From Yponomeuta sedellus (taxonomy: Eukaryota; Arthropoda; Insecta; Lepidoptera; Yponomeutidae), in assembly GCA_934045075.1 (NCBI GenBank), contig OW203732.1, positions 8,891,001 through 8,955,000 on the forward strand: 64,000 nt of DNA. Direction: 5' to 3'. The notes below the pieces were generated by a model that saw nothing but the letters and a program-made list of their open reading frames with translations, was not told the DNA's origin and ran no database searches. Position numbers and translations under genes: made by a program. Positions 11,270 through 21,700 of this stretch are shown piece after piece. Numbering within the stretch: position 1 is the first letter of the stretch; each line of letters opens with the position of its first letter.

Positions 11270-11400
11270 CCAATGGTTGTCTGGAAGAGATTGCTCTTAG
11301 TGATAAGACCGCCAATTGTATAACATTACTCAGATTTAAGAAGTCATGTTTGTATTCTTTTTCTGGTTGTGCAATAAAGAGTTCTCTATCTACCTATCTA
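11270..11400 (+). mobile_element. LINE 3' UTR fragment
   Basis: gtctggaagagattgctctt, taagaccgccaattgtataa and ctggttgtgcaataaagagt followed by short CTAT repeats; a second LINE lineage related to the fragments at 6535 and 15916. Confidence 0.6.
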
Positions 11401-11834
11401 GGTACTTTAATATATTTTTGTAGATAATTCTAGTACAGTTAAGTGTATAGATCGGTCATTTATCTGAGAATAAGAGAGTCCAGTTTTGGCACAACTTTAT
11501 TTGAAAATATTCCCAAACGACTTTGGTCCAAGCGATCCCGCTAACGAAGGACATTAATTTGGCTCGTCACTCGCCACGGCTGCCATTTTAAATAGGCTTC
11601 ATTCAACTCATTTGACATGTAATTATTTTCATTTCGCCGACCGGTTCCCGAAACGTGCCGCCTTAATTGCACGTTCCGGTGACTTTTTTTTTGTCACTTC
11701 GCGAGCCTAATTTATGAGGTTTGGCGTCCTTAATTAATTCGCCTCTTCCTCACGCATCTGCATAATTATAAATCAGGGACGTAACGGATGCAGAGTTTTT
11801 GTTATACGAGGTTGCGGATGCGGAATCTGATCGT
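11401..11834. promoter_or_regulatory. Unique block with homeodomain-like sites, candidate enhancer
   Basis: From about 11530 the sequence is repeat-free, moderately GC-rich and holds TTAATTAATT, ATAATTATAAATCA (11762-11775) and several TAATT motifs between CG-rich stretches. The tataaatcag string matches the block at 7611. No protein is encoded. Function is inferred only. Confidence 0.3.
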
Positions 11835-12420
11835 TTCAGATAGATACATAGAGAACACTTAGTTCTGTACAATAGTATATAAAAATGGACATTACATAGA
11901 TATTTCTTAACCTGAGAGTACAGACATCGACCTTATCACTAAAAGCGATCTCTCCCAGACAATCTTTGGATGGACTGGACTAATACATTTGAGAAGAAAG
12001 TACATGTACAAACAAAACATACATGGTGATAATTTCAGAGGTATATAAATAAATGCCTAAATAACAGTGCCAATAAATTAAATTATCAACAGATGCATAC
12101 ATATAATTTACACAACTAAAAATAAAAATGAATATTATACATAAATACATAAATAATCAACAAGAAATACACGAAGGACATAAGTAAAACACAAACAAAA
12201 GATTCAAAAAGTAAAACGCAATCAACAGCAGAACAATATTACAAAATTAAATACCTAATAACAGCGGCGGCAATAATACTTTGGTATTACATCAGGAGAT
12301 GCATTCTTTCTTTATTTATACACGGGCAGCAATCTTTACTGCTGCTGTCTCTACTAAAAATCAACTATAAATTGACTATTTGTATAGCAAATTATTTACT
12401 TAATTATTCTCGCTAACTAT
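11835..12420. other. LINE tail fragment and A-rich DNA
   Basis: 11835-11880 (cagatagatacatagagaac, ttctgtacaatag) is a minus-strand LINE tail. The rest, especially 12040-12260, is strongly A-rich on this strand and could be the decayed 3' end of a retroelement; no coding sequence is readable. Confidence 0.35.
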
Positions 12421-12421
12421 G

Positions 12422-12543
12422 AAGTAAGTAAGTAAGTGAGTGAGTGAGTGAGTGAGTGAGTGAGTGAGTGAGTGAGTGAGTGAGTGAGTGAGTGAGTGAG
12501 TGAGTGAGTGAGTGAGTGAGTGAGTGAGTGAGTAAGTAAGTAA
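12422..12543. repeat. (GTGA)n microsatellite bordered by (GTAA)n
   Basis: About 26 GTGA units with three to four GTAA units at each side. The symmetric edge pattern suggests a GTAA array converted to GTGA in its centre. Confidence 0.95.
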
Positions 12544-12770
12544 AAAGTGTTTATTAATAGAAAAGAAATTACAAATATGTTAGTTCGTTGGCTCTCACAC
12601 TAGGCTTAGCCTGTGTTGTGGATGCCGTTTTAATTAATAATAGCTTACATAAAGAATTTAAATAGTAAGAGAGTGTAGACAAATAAGTATCTGAAATGTG
12701 AATAAGTAGCTACTTATTATTGTGAAATGTGAATAAGTAGGATGGTAATATTTCTGTGATGTTCATGGTT
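12544..12770. other. AT-rich DNA with short internal duplications
   Basis: tgaatagtagc/tgtgaataagtag is repeated at 12698 and 12726. A ccacactaggcttagcct-like string occurs at about 12595 and again at about 12772. Confidence 0.35.
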
Positions 12771-12925
12771 TCCACACTAGGCCTTGCCTGTAACGTGAAA
12801 AACATCTTGAGGAAATCTGAGTGTCTGAGGTGTTCAAATACCTCAGCGCTTAAAATTGCTAATCAAATTTATACGGTTTGTAATTAAGCCCATACTCTCT
12901 TTCTGAGAGAAGCTCTGTGCCAAGA
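12771..12925 (+). mobile_element. Family 4 middle fragment
   Basis: gaaaaacatcttgaggaaat, acctcagcgcttaaaattgc and taattaagcccatactctct with ctgagagaagctctgtgcc match the second tail type of Family 4 (as at 32817 and 48692). Confidence 0.7.
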
Positions 12926-13487
12926 AAGTGGTTAAAACATCCTTGCCCTGTGCTCATTTTAGAACATACAGTCTAGAATCTAGGACCAACAACCTAGCTT
13001 AGCACCCCCCTGTGCCTTCAGAGACGATATCAGTAGTGAACACAGTATTGTAATAGTACATTACACAACTACGGTGGTAATACAAAGAAAGGCCGAGATC
13101 GCAGAAGTTTGCGGCCCGAGCTGCAAGCGAGGGACGTAAATATGGGATCGAGAGCTTTCTTTATTACCTCCCGTGTTGTGTACATCTTTTTATGTTTACA
13201 CTTGGCCAAAAAGCCACTTTATTGCCAGGTGTGGCATAAACACTTTTATTTAAGTGCAGTTGACAGGAGGATATCTCTGTTGTCACATTTCTGTTGCAAA
13301 GCCATCCTTAATGTAACACTAGTTCTTGTAAGTCCATGTAAAAGTTAAGGTGTTGTCGACTGTGCATAAAAACGAAAAATGTTTTCGAGATCATTCTATG
13401 TGTCGCAAGAATGTGCCATTCGGAGAAAAGTGCTTTATATGTGAAAGATTGGACCAACAAAGAGACCTCCGTGCCCAAAAAAATCCC
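12926..13487. promoter_or_regulatory. Unique block, possible regulatory DNA
   Basis: Between about 13080 and 13340 there is repeat-free, CG-containing sequence (agatcgcagaagtttgcggc). Two overlapping plus-strand open frames (13109-13348, 13350-13592) have no recognisable domain and the second runs into a Family 5 repeat. Confidence 0.25.
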
Positions 13488-13605
13488 CAGGTCTTGGATG
13501 TTTTAGTTTGTGATGTCATTGTTTTTGTTTCCCACGACACAGGGTATCCTAGTGTGGGGCCAGAAGCAATGTACGTATGTGCCTGTATGTAAATGTTATG
13601 TTATC
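13488..13605 (+). mobile_element. Family 5 body
   Basis: ccccaggtcttggatgtttt, cccacgacacagggtatcct, gtgtggggccagaagcaatg; the tRNA-like head is missing. Confidence 0.75.
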
Positions 13606-14787
13606 TTTCATGTATACCTTACTTATACCTACTTTTTAAAAAAACGTATTTTAAACTTGGTTATGATTTTTATTCTACTGGTGGCACCAGTTAGCACCCC
13701 CCAGCGCCTGAAATACTTCCTAACTCAAAACGCGCTGCAACTCCCGCGAAATGATAAACGCCAGGCAGTTAGGTACTCAGTGAACTATATATAAATGTGT
13801 AGAGAAAGCATTCAACATTATGCCATTATACCAGGCGAGTGTTTTGTTAGTTACAAACTGCACAAAAACATCTCGCTCCATTTTCAACGCCCCTCGCTTT
13901 CCGTGTCTCTGCAGCCACTTCTCCTTTATTATTTTTGTTCATTGTTCGCTGAATTCGCTGGAAATTCTGCAACTGTTTAACGAGATATAGAGTGGGGTCA
14001 TCGACTGGGAACTTCTTTGTGTGGCCCGGGCTAAGCGTCGTTAAAGGCTTAACGCGGAGTTATGGCGGTTACTCGATGAGCCGTCCGCGATAAAGGTGCC
14101 TGGATGACGGACAAAGGTTTATTCTTTAATTTGATAACCCCACGGGTTGTGTGACGAGAAATATAGAGCCTTTGCATGCTTCGTTGGGCTTTGAAAGAAA
14201 ATGGTCTGCGAGTACTTACAGTCGCGCCATTCGTTGTTATCGCATTCTTTGTGTGATGTAACGAAGTGCCGGCCTCGTTTCAGAGTCGGCCCAGCCTCGC
14301 GAGACATATGCTACGTTAAAACGGCATCACCCCACCCTGATTTTTATAATGTTACGAATATTAGCGTCTACATCCGCTATTCGCTTTCGTATTCACAATA
14401 ATCAATGCGGATCTTTTGCGGTTGCGGATGTGGTGCAAGAAGCTTCATGTAAATACTTTAGTTTCAATCTCTTCGATCATAGTACTATCGCAGCGGAGAA
14501 TGCTTTCGGTCAGCAAACGAATGAGACTATCGTTTATTGACCAACAGGAAAGATGGTTTCGTTTTTTTTTCAATTGATTTGAGTGGAAATTTTCGAACTA
14601 AAACTTTCGCTTAGGTACACTTGTGCATTGTACCTACAGAATTAGTGAAATCTAAAAAAAAATTAAGCGCTTTCTCCTGATCTACTGTTTTATTTTATTT
14701 GTAGAATTGAGTAAAATCTCCTGAATTTGACAAGTAGCCACTAAATTTCTGCATATTCCACCTTTGTTAGGTTATTGAACGAACATA
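13606..14787. other. Unique DNA, GC-rich core, possible regulatory block
   Basis: 13985-14330 is CpG-containing and repeat-free (ggcccgggctaagcgtcgtt, gatgagccgtccgcgataaa). A ggtggcaccagttagcacc string at 13680 resembles the end of the MITE at 57010. No open frame here looks like a known protein. Confidence 0.3.
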
Positions 14788-15205
14788 ATGAAAGGGAACG
14801 TTTTCATTCATCGACTCGATATGCGAATATTTCTTAAATCTGTGTTGTGCTACGAATGCTATCAAAAGAGGAAAAATATTAGAAAACGATGTCATAAAGG
14901 AAGTCGCGAAGATACACTTAATATAGTGGAATCTGGTCTTTTTTTAAAGAATGAGTGGCCTGATTGGTGCCTCGCCTGACTGGCTTACTGAGGACTGCGT
15001 TATAGAAGTAAAGTGTCCAACCAAGGCAAACACTTTTATTACGTATTATGGTAAAGGTAAACTAGGCAAAAAATATTATGCTCAGATACAAACACAAATG
15101 GAAATCACCGGAAAAAGTAAAGCCCTATTTTGTATTGCACACATTGACTTTAAAACCTCAAGGAATGTTGATGTGCATGAAGTAGTTTATAAAAAAAATT
15201 TTTGA
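14788..15205 (+). pseudogene. YqaJ-type nuclease domain, frameshifted remnant
   Basis: The frame 14951-15205 encodes 84 residues matching the second half of the YqaJ recombinase/exonuclease fold: Gly-Ala-Ser-Pro-Asp (D10), Glu-Val-Lys-Cys-Pro (E19, K21) and a helix with Tyr-Ala-Gln-Ile-Gln-Thr-Gln-Met (Q45-M50). These are the expected catalytic D, ExK and Q positions of this PD-(D/E)XK family, which degrades DNA 5' to 3'. The preceding part (about 14905-14960, ending VESGLFLKNEW) continues the same domain in another frame, so a one-base shift near 14955-14970 breaks it. The N-terminal half is not readable. An AATAAA lies at 15258. In animals such domains are often carried by mobile elements; which one is unknown here. 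Confidence 0.65.
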
Positions 15206-15257
15206 TCTTTTTGAAAAATGTGTAAAATTTTGGAAGGAAAATATTTTTGACCAAAAT

Positions 15258-15263
15258 AATAAA
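15258..15263 (+). promoter_or_regulatory. AATAAA polyadenylation-like signal
   Basis: Lies 53 nt after the stop of the YqaJ frame and on the same strand. In AT-rich DNA the hexamer can occur by chance. Confidence 0.3.
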
Positions 15264-15665
15264 ATATCATTATCCTAATGTAATATAGTTTTATTAAAAC
15301 TCTATAAATATCCATATTTTTCGCATTTTAACGTCTTTTGGAACTATAAAAAATAACTTTTCCGGCGAGTTGTATTTTTACATTTAGGCACAACACATGA
15401 TTTTTTAGTATTTGGATTGGACATTTTTAAAGTATTTAGGTATAATTTCGACGGCACAGGCGCACGACTACGAGCGGACTGAGTGAGCCAGACTGAGCGT
15501 GGTGTGCGATGACGTCACAGCGTAACCGCGGCCCACCTCGTATGGTTACAACTTGTTTTACTTCTAAATCGGAAACTAATTAACGTATCGAAGTAATTCT
15601 TTCAGTAGTATTTTTTATTTTTGACAGAGAATATGGAGTGCTAATAATCAAAATTAGTTAACATT
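15264..15665. other. Unclassified DNA
   Basis: A CG-rich patch at 15450-15540 (ggcacaggcgcacgactacg, gatgacgtcacagcg) holds a CRE-like TGACGTCA (15510-15517). No gene seen. Confidence 0.3.
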
Positions 15666-15669
15666 CTTC

Positions 15670-15707
15670 GCGCGCCCATCGTAATAGCAATATTGCGATG
15701 GGCGCGC
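15670..15707. repeat. Perfect 12-bp hairpin, GC-rich arms
   Basis: gcgcgcccatcg at 15670-15681 pairs with cgatgggcgcgc at 15696-15707, loop of 14 nt. It sits in AT-rich DNA and is not followed by a T run on the plus strand. Confidence 0.8.
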
Positions 15708-15785
15708 ATGGTAATTAAACCCGAACTACCTCTGAAAGAAGGGTTGTGCCCTGCAGTGGTCGTAGGCTACCTACATAAAAAATAG
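15708..15785 (+). mobile_element. Family 4 tail fragment
   Basis: ggtaattaaacccgaactac, tgtgccctgcagtgg and aggctacctacataaaa match the end of Family 4 at 32817 and 48692. Confidence 0.6.
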
Positions 15786-15804
15786 GTTCTCTGGGCAGCC
15801 AGTC

Positions 15805-15820
15805 CTATATATATATTTAT

Positions 15821-15915
<95 letters not shown>
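15805..15915. repeat. (AT)n microsatellite
   Basis: About 110 bp of alternating AT, with a few interruptions at 15817-15829. The Tyr-Ile open frame across it is a repeat artefact. Confidence 0.95.
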
Positions 15916-15917
<2 letters not shown>

Positions 15918-15985
15918 ACACCATTTGTAATTCTTTCTTCTGGTTGTGCAATAAGATAGATAGTGTTCTCTATCTATCTGCATAG
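15916..15985 (+). mobile_element. LINE 3' end fragment
   Basis: tgtaattctttcttctggtt and gtgcaataagatagatag followed by ctctatctatct resemble the LINE end at 11270; the tail direction is mixed, suggesting rearrangement. Confidence 0.45.
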
Positions 15986-16284
15986 GGGGTACCAAAACCC
16001 AAAAAGAATATCGGTTGTTCCATACTAAAGTTACCTAACGCATTAAGAGGTATTTTTTAGATTTTGTAAGTAGTTATCTCCGTAATAAAAGTTGTTAGTG
16101 TCGTTTCTTGTTTTGAGATCTGGGCGCGGGAGCCTACGTTTCTGCGTTTTTCACTCCATTCGAATTTCGTACTAAACCTGGATAGAAAAAAGTCGAAATT
16201 TGAATACAACGGGTACGACCATACGGAGCGCCATGTCGGAGCCCTTCATATCTATTCGACTTTATATCTATTTTGGTTTTGTAC
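15986..16284. other. Unclassified DNA
   Basis: No gene or repeat family recognised. Confidence 0.3.
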
Positions 16285-16655
16285 GAAGCTGTGGTAGCCC
16301 AGCGGATAGAACATTGGACTCGAAAGCGGGAGGCCCAGGCTCGATTCCTAGTGCCGGTGTGTGCCAACCGGTATGACTTTTTTTAAAGTTGCATCTGCAT
16401 ATTTGTGTCTGCGAATTTGTGTAGTAATACCACATGCTAGCGGTCAAGGAAAACATCGTGAGAAAACCCGCAGATAGTTGGCTCCGCACGCATTGACTTG
16501 TCTTTCCTGTGGGCCAGGTTGACTAAGCAGCATGGTGTAGGTGCTAGGCTAGCCGACTCCATCTAAAACATTTCCTAGGTACTGCAGCGTTCGAGTGGTC
16601 TCTTCACCTACCTAGTGTGAGTGAAGGTGCCACTATACGCTGTATAAATTTGACG
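16285..16655 (+). mobile_element. Family 4 tRNA-headed SINE, full length
   Basis: tRNA-like head 16290-16362 (gtggtagcccagcggataga, gctcgattcctagtgc), spacer, aaggaaaacatcgtgagaaa, ctccgcacgcattgacttgt, then tail gtgagtgaaggtgccactat. It has the same tail type as the copy at 3168, and is about 365 bp long. Confidence 0.85.
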
Positions 16656-17270
16656 GATTCAGAAAGTAGGTACTATCGATACCATCGATACTGTAGATCG
16701 GTAAGACTATATAAAAAAGTTGTTACCAAGCCTGCCGAAAAACTGCATTAGCAGTTTCGCAAATGATTGTGATTTTTTTTATGTCTTCTTAGTTCGAATA
16801 AAGAAATAATAATCACGAATTCTTCCATAATAAGAACGGCAAAGTTGTAGAACACGCTGGAGTTGTCTCTTTCCGTTATGTCTTTAGAAGTAGAGTCAAC
16901 CGGCATTTAACAGGTAAGCACGTAACATCGTAGACCCCGTCTCCGCTCACCATCAGGCGTGACTGTCAAGTGTAACCTGTCTTACATAAAAAAAATAATG
17001 ATCATAATAATAGATGCAAAGGCCAAGGTTTTATTTTAGTACGAAATTTGAATGGTAAGGAAAACGCCCGCCCGTGCCATGTCTATTAAATTCAAACAGA
17101 AGTTCCGAAATTAGTTTTACCTATACCAAGAGTTGCACACGTTTTCAGTATTTCTTCAATAGTGCAAAGTTCGCATTTTACCTAACTCGTAGATTTGAAA
17201 TTGTCACACAATGTCACACTTCGTCGACCCCCTCCCTCCCCCTTAAAGTGTGACGTAATTTATGGATGGT
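16656..17270. other. Unclassified DNA
   Basis: Contains a short ATCGAT-rich patch (16675-16700). No gene seen. Confidence 0.3.
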
Positions 17271-17274
17271 CCTT

Positions 17275-17520
17275 TATCTCAGCGCCTGAAATTGCCAATC
17301 CGCGGTGGGCACTAGTGTTAATTAAGCCCATACTTCCTCTCAGAGAGATGGCCTGTGCCCTGCGTTTATAGGTCACATAAAAAAACAACCACACAACACA
17401 ATCACCTGTCATGGTCCCAAACTACATGAAATTATGGGAATCGACCTCACGACCTCTATTTGGCAGTCAAGAATGTTAACCGATTGACCAACGCAGCACT
17501 GACGTGACTTTGAGAGGGAC
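17275..17520. mobile_element. Family 4 tail joined to a minus-strand tRNA-like sequence
   Basis: 17275-17375 matches the Family 4 tail (cagcgcctgaaattgccaat, ttaattaagcccatacttcc). 17440-17505 read on the minus strand gives a tRNA-like unit (ttggtcaatcggtt near the A box, gaggtcgattcccat at the B box). A caacacaatcacctgt spacer recurs at about 48085, so this is a recurring composite. Confidence 0.5.
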
Positions 17521-17544
17521 TAACTAGCGCCACAAATAAAAAAA

Positions 17545-17640
17545 ATATTTCTTTGAAGGTCAGTTTTTAAAAACCTATTTAGTTTGCACGGGTTAGTGCA
17601 TTAAAAATAAAAATAGTATAATCATGGGTCAGTTTTTGTA
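17545..17640 (+). mobile_element. Family 1 fragment
   Basis: aaaaacctatttag on the left and gcacgggttagtgcattaaa with aataaaaatagtataatcat on the right are both ends of Family 1 with the tRNA core missing. Confidence 0.6.
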
Positions 17641-18184
17641 AAAGGTAACGAATTAAAAATATCAATAAGTTAAATTTTTGGCTACTGCAGCCTAGGGGAA
17701 AGAAAATATTATATGAAAACGACCGTCCCGTAAGTTATTCCCGTAGTTTAATTTTATGTAGGTATTTGAAGTCAATACCTACGTTATAATGATTCACTCT
17801 ACCTACCATTTGACGTACAGTTGAGAGCACACCAACCTTTACATTTAAGTTGCAGAGTCACCCGCAATGAATAGAGTGCACGGATATAACGGTCGCTATG
17901 CTGTCGACTGTACAAGCGCATGCTTAATGCAAGAAACATTTTTTTAATGCCAAAGTAGATATGCGACAACCACAATTACCTACATCATTTGCCAAACTTC
18001 TAATGCCTTTGTCGGCAAGTGAAACTGAGACTTTTTAGAAGCACTTCGGTTTTAATACCTTAGTAGGTACACCTTGTCTGGGACAGAATCAATAAAATGT
18101 ATCCGGTGACCGATAAAAGTACCTACGTCCTACGCAAAATATCTTATTGAATACGATTAAATTAAATCAAATGAAATCAATTTG
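17641..18184. other. Unclassified AT-rich DNA
   Basis: No feature recognised. Confidence 0.3.
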
Positions 18185-18412
18185 GAACGTTGTACTTACA
18201 TCTTTTATAATAATAATAAACACTGGAACGACTTCAACTGTGGCTTTATTTGTAGATATGTAGTAATAGTCAGATCTGGTCGAAGGGTTAAATTGGTAAT
18301 GATGAAAAATGATGGAAATCGAATAATGTGTGACGTAATTTAAATATTTGAAAATGATAGATAGAAAAAGAAATAAAAATGGTGTGAAGAGGTTTGCACC
18401 GTTACAAATTTA
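18185..18412 (+). mobile_element. Family 9 repeat
   Basis: Shares ctggaacgacttcaactgtg, aatgtgtgacgtaattta, tttgaaaatgatagatagaa and gtgaagaggtttgcaccgtt with copies at 22540, 51519 and (minus) 20336. No pol III box, terminal inverted repeat or coding sequence is obvious; class unknown. Confidence 0.7.
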
Positions 18413-18593
18413 TTTCAAGAAGCGAAAATGGAAAATGTAAAAGTTGACCAACTGGCTGCACATCGTACCTAATATCTTTGACGGCCCCTTAGCCACCTCC
18501 GTACCTACTTCATTTATGATTCTAAATGATATAGAAAACGGGTTATTGTTGTGCGATGTTATGCCTCTGCCAGAATATCAGAATTACTCATTA

Positions 18594-18765
18594 CATAGTT
18601 ATATATTAAACGGGTTAAATCGCGATAATTTATTAGGTGAAACGTAATTACCTTATTTCCCCACGTTTTAGCAGCGTTACAGTTGCCGAGGTCTCGGGTA
18701 GACTGTAGCAGGTGGCAGAATTATTTACTATTAAAACGTGGGAAAGGTAAACAAAAAAATTACGT
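18594..18765. mobile_element. PLE-like terminal segment
   Basis: tatattaaacgggttaaatc, tattaggtgaaacgtaatta and an inverted pair cccacgttttagcagcg ... ctattaaaacgtggg. The arrangement (conserved stem, then AAAACGT) recalls Penelope-like terminal repeats; a complete hammerhead core is not visible. Confidence 0.4.
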
Positions 18766-18827
18766 AGAAAATGTATTTAGGTACTTACCTAACTTTACAT
18801 ATTTTTTTGCTTAATTATGTACTTATT

Positions 18828-18908
18828 AATTAAGCCGCCTATGTATATTTGCCATTGTTTTGTATTTGTTGTTTTTCCAGTGTACAATAAAGAATATTCT
18901 TATCTTAT
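18828..18908 (+). mobile_element. LINE 3' UTR
   Basis: ttaagccgcctatgtatatt to ccagtgtacaataaagaata plus TTATC: the same ending as 8787. Confidence 0.75.
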
Positions 18909-20335
18909 AAAATAACAATGAACCAATTAATTATTTCAGACATAAAAACATAAAAGTGAGAGTCAGGGCATCTACATCAGTGGAGTTGAGGACTGTTCCT
19001 CGTTGCTTTCATATAGATTTCGTATATACAATGGTACGCCAGCTCGTGACGCCCAAAGACGATATCAGGACTCATAATGATCTCAGTTGTGTTAAACGTC
19101 TCAGTTCGAAACGCTGCCAGAGGATGGCCGCGTGTACTGGAGGGTTTTCTCATTATCTCCGCTAGGAGAGGCATCGCACGACAGATAGAACACAGGTAGC
19201 AAGGCTCACATTGCGTCTATTATCAAGGTGGGGTAGAGTTAGAGCAGCTCTGCACCCCATGACTGCTTTACTGTGTAGAAACGGACTCCCAATAATGGAA
19301 CGTATCCGGTTTGTATTTATACACAGTCCTAGTGAAAACTTTGATTGCGCGATCTAGAACTCTACCAGTTTTTTGCTGGTTAGACTATATAGCGATCGTT
19401 AATATTTAAAAATTCATTGCAGTTTATTCTAAAGTGACTAGGTATAATAAATGAATGTCAATTTATAATTTTATTAGAATAAAAATTCGTTAGGAAAGGA
19501 GACGGCGCATATAAATAGAGGTTCAACCGACAGAGACGGACGATACCAGTCGCGTTTTTATGATTTCAGTGGCGCCATCTCTAGTTTCGCGTGTGATAAC
19601 TTTATTTAGGTCATCGTCCCTACAAGAATATTAATGCAACGATGTAATGTATGTATCGCATCGATAAACAAGTGTATTGTTTTATTGGCAAACTTGCTGA
19701 GTGGTTTATCTACACATTCTCTGATATTTATACATTACTTATGAGAAATACATTGGATATATTGAAGCTCTTGTAATAAATCTACATCACACAGGACCCC
19801 AGAGATGTACCCATGAAGGGTGCCCGATATTTGCGTAACAGTACTATTCATCTTCTCTGAGATACTGCCGGATGTATTTGCAATAGAAACGTTTCCTATC
19901 TTGACATAGATATTTTGACGTAGCGTGAAAACATTTGCGTATGTTTTCAATAGTTGGACAGATTTAGTTTTGATGATAGACGTTTTGTGTGGTCATAATC
20001 GAGAAAACAAGAAAGGGGTTTTCTTGACGTACCTAGTCTTTGTAGTGCATCATTCTTAACCTAAGTATTTAATAGAGTTTGAGAATTTTGGTGTGTCTAA
20101 GATAGAATTAAGCACGCTTTGTAGCGTACTCTTTAATTTTGTTGGTTTTATTACACAATAAAAAAATTGTACTGTGCGTTAAATAATCACTTACGTGTAG
20201 TGACGAGACTAACTGAAGAAAACCGAACTTAGAGCTTTTCCTTTTCAATTAAACCTGTTGTAGTAAATAAATACAAGTGAATGAAGAAAGATGACGAAAT
20301 ACCTAAATATATAGAAAGAAATCGGGTGGAAGGCC
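18909..20335. other. Mostly unique DNA
   Basis: 19440-19620 holds CG-containing unique sequence with a cagtggcgccatctctag string, a motif also seen in the repeats at 35480 and 37330. A minus-strand frame (19735-19950) is described separately. Confidence 0.3.
19735..19950 (-). CDS. Unidentified 71-residue open frame
   Basis: Starts MKTYANVFTL and ends QELQYIQCISHK; the frame stays open about 12 codons upstream of this Met. Composition is protein-like (mixed polar and hydrophobic residues, one Cys pair), without low complexity and outside known repeats. No domain is recognised and no splice sites or promoter were identified, so it may be chance, a host exon or a decayed transposon piece. Confidence 0.15.
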   Translation of the reverse strand: MKTYANVFTLRQNIYVKIGNVSIANTSGSISEKMNSTVTQISGTLHGYISGVLCDVDLLQELQYIQCISHK

Positions 20336-20755
20336 TGGTAAGGTTGTAACAGATTTTTTGATATTTCTTTATTTCTGTCTATCATTTTCAAAATTTACAA
20401 TCACGTCACCCATTTTGAGATTTCCTTCATTTTTGGTATTACTACTTCACATTTCAGCTAGACCCGACTGCACAAATCTTCCTTTACCTGCTTATTCTGC
20501 TATCTCTATCAAGTTTTCTGTTTATATATAAATAAAATAAGGCCCACTGCCGCCAGTCCGGGTAAGCGTATTTAACTGGAGTTAACCGGTAAAATCTATC
20601 ATTTCCCATACGAAATGATCGATTTAAACGGGTAACTCGAGTTAGATAAGCTAATCCGGGCTGACTCTAGTGGGCCTAAATGAAACACATTATAAATAAA
20701 ATATACCTACAGTTGAAGTCGTTCCAGTTTTTTATTATTTATAAAATGGTCTGCA
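20336..20755 (-). mobile_element. Family 9 repeat split by a nested MITE
   Basis: The right-hand part (20677-20755) and left-hand part (20336-20540) join into one Family 9 copy on the minus strand when the 136-bp insert is removed. The uninterrupted copy at 22540 shows the matching empty site. Confidence 0.75.
20541..20676. mobile_element. Tourist/Harbinger-type MITE with TAA target duplication
   Basis: Terminal inverted repeats ggcccactgccgccagtccg / (reverse) ggcccactagagtcagcccg, with TAA at both borders (20538-20540 and 20677-20679). The interior is itself nearly palindromic (aaatctatcattt/aaatgatcgattt). A 3-bp TWA duplication is the pattern of PIF/Harbinger elements. No coding capacity. 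Confidence 0.8.
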
Positions 20756-21499
20756 ACATCACAAGGTTAAAGTAAAGAAGGATGCCCTGCCCTCCTATTA
20801 CGTAGCATTCCACTCTATCGAGTGAAGGATTTAGACGACTCCTAAGTGTCAAAAAATTTATGAATCTGACAGCCGGAGTAGCCTAAAAAAAGTAAAAATC
20901 AACGTCACGCAACTCAGTGGATACTTACGTAATAATGCCCCAGAACTGCATACTTCGACGAAATAGGGGATGCATTAGCGAAGAACAAGATAAAAAGTAG
21001 GTGAAACCGGCGGCGGGCATACATGTAGCGACTAATGAATGTTGATTACGCGAAAAAGGTTTGAAAGGTCGCGCATATGGCAAGGCTACCCCTTTGGGAT
21101 AGAGGCGTGATTTTATGAATATCGGTGATGTATTTTTTCTGTTAGTGGTTCGCATGGGGTATTACAATACTGCGTTAACCGAGTTAGATACAACGACGAT
21201 GGCTTGAGAACCGGTTTCAGCTGTTCTCCCGACCGCCGCTACCGGCCACCCCTCAGGGCACAAATAAAGTTTGACCTTGGTCCCTGTTTTTCAAAATTAG
21301 TTAACACTATTGCCCGCGACACCGTCCGCGTGGACTTTAGTAGCTTCAAAATTTTGCAACCCCGTTCACTCACTTAAGGGATAAATTAAAAAAGAAAGGC
21401 GACACACGTGTTCAATAAATTTTGTTGAATAGTAAATACTCTTCAACAAAATTTTAATTATATTAATTGTACTATTATAATTTTAATTATACTATTTTT
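20756..21499. other. Unique DNA, modestly GC-rich at 21190-21330
   Basis: No repeat family recognised. A minus-strand frame at 20925-21155 has no recognisable domain. Confidence 0.3.
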
Positions 21500-21700
21500 A
21501 TTTTTAATGCACTAACCCGTGCTAAGGACAAATTTAAAAACCTATTTAGAGGCTAAAAATTTTCACCCATACCGGGATTCGAACCCGTAACCTCTGGCTA
21601 TCCGTGCCAGATAGACTCTGATCCTCTGGCACGGATAGCCAGAGGTTGCGGGTTCGAATCCCGGCATGGGTGAAATTTTTAGCCTCTAAATAGGTATTTA
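21500..21700. mobile_element. Inverted pair of Family 1 half-copies
   Basis: The minus-strand 3' half of the tRNA-like unit (21565-21610) faces a plus-strand 3' half (about 21626-21671), each keeping the anticodon arm and B box but lacking the A-box half. The centre is 15 nt. Outer flanks tagaggctaaaaattt and aaatttttagcctcta also pair, so about 85 bp folds back on itself. Confidence 0.85.

Noticed and set aside
15771..15995. Tyr-Ile repeat protein
   Set aside because: Frame across an (AT)n microsatellite.
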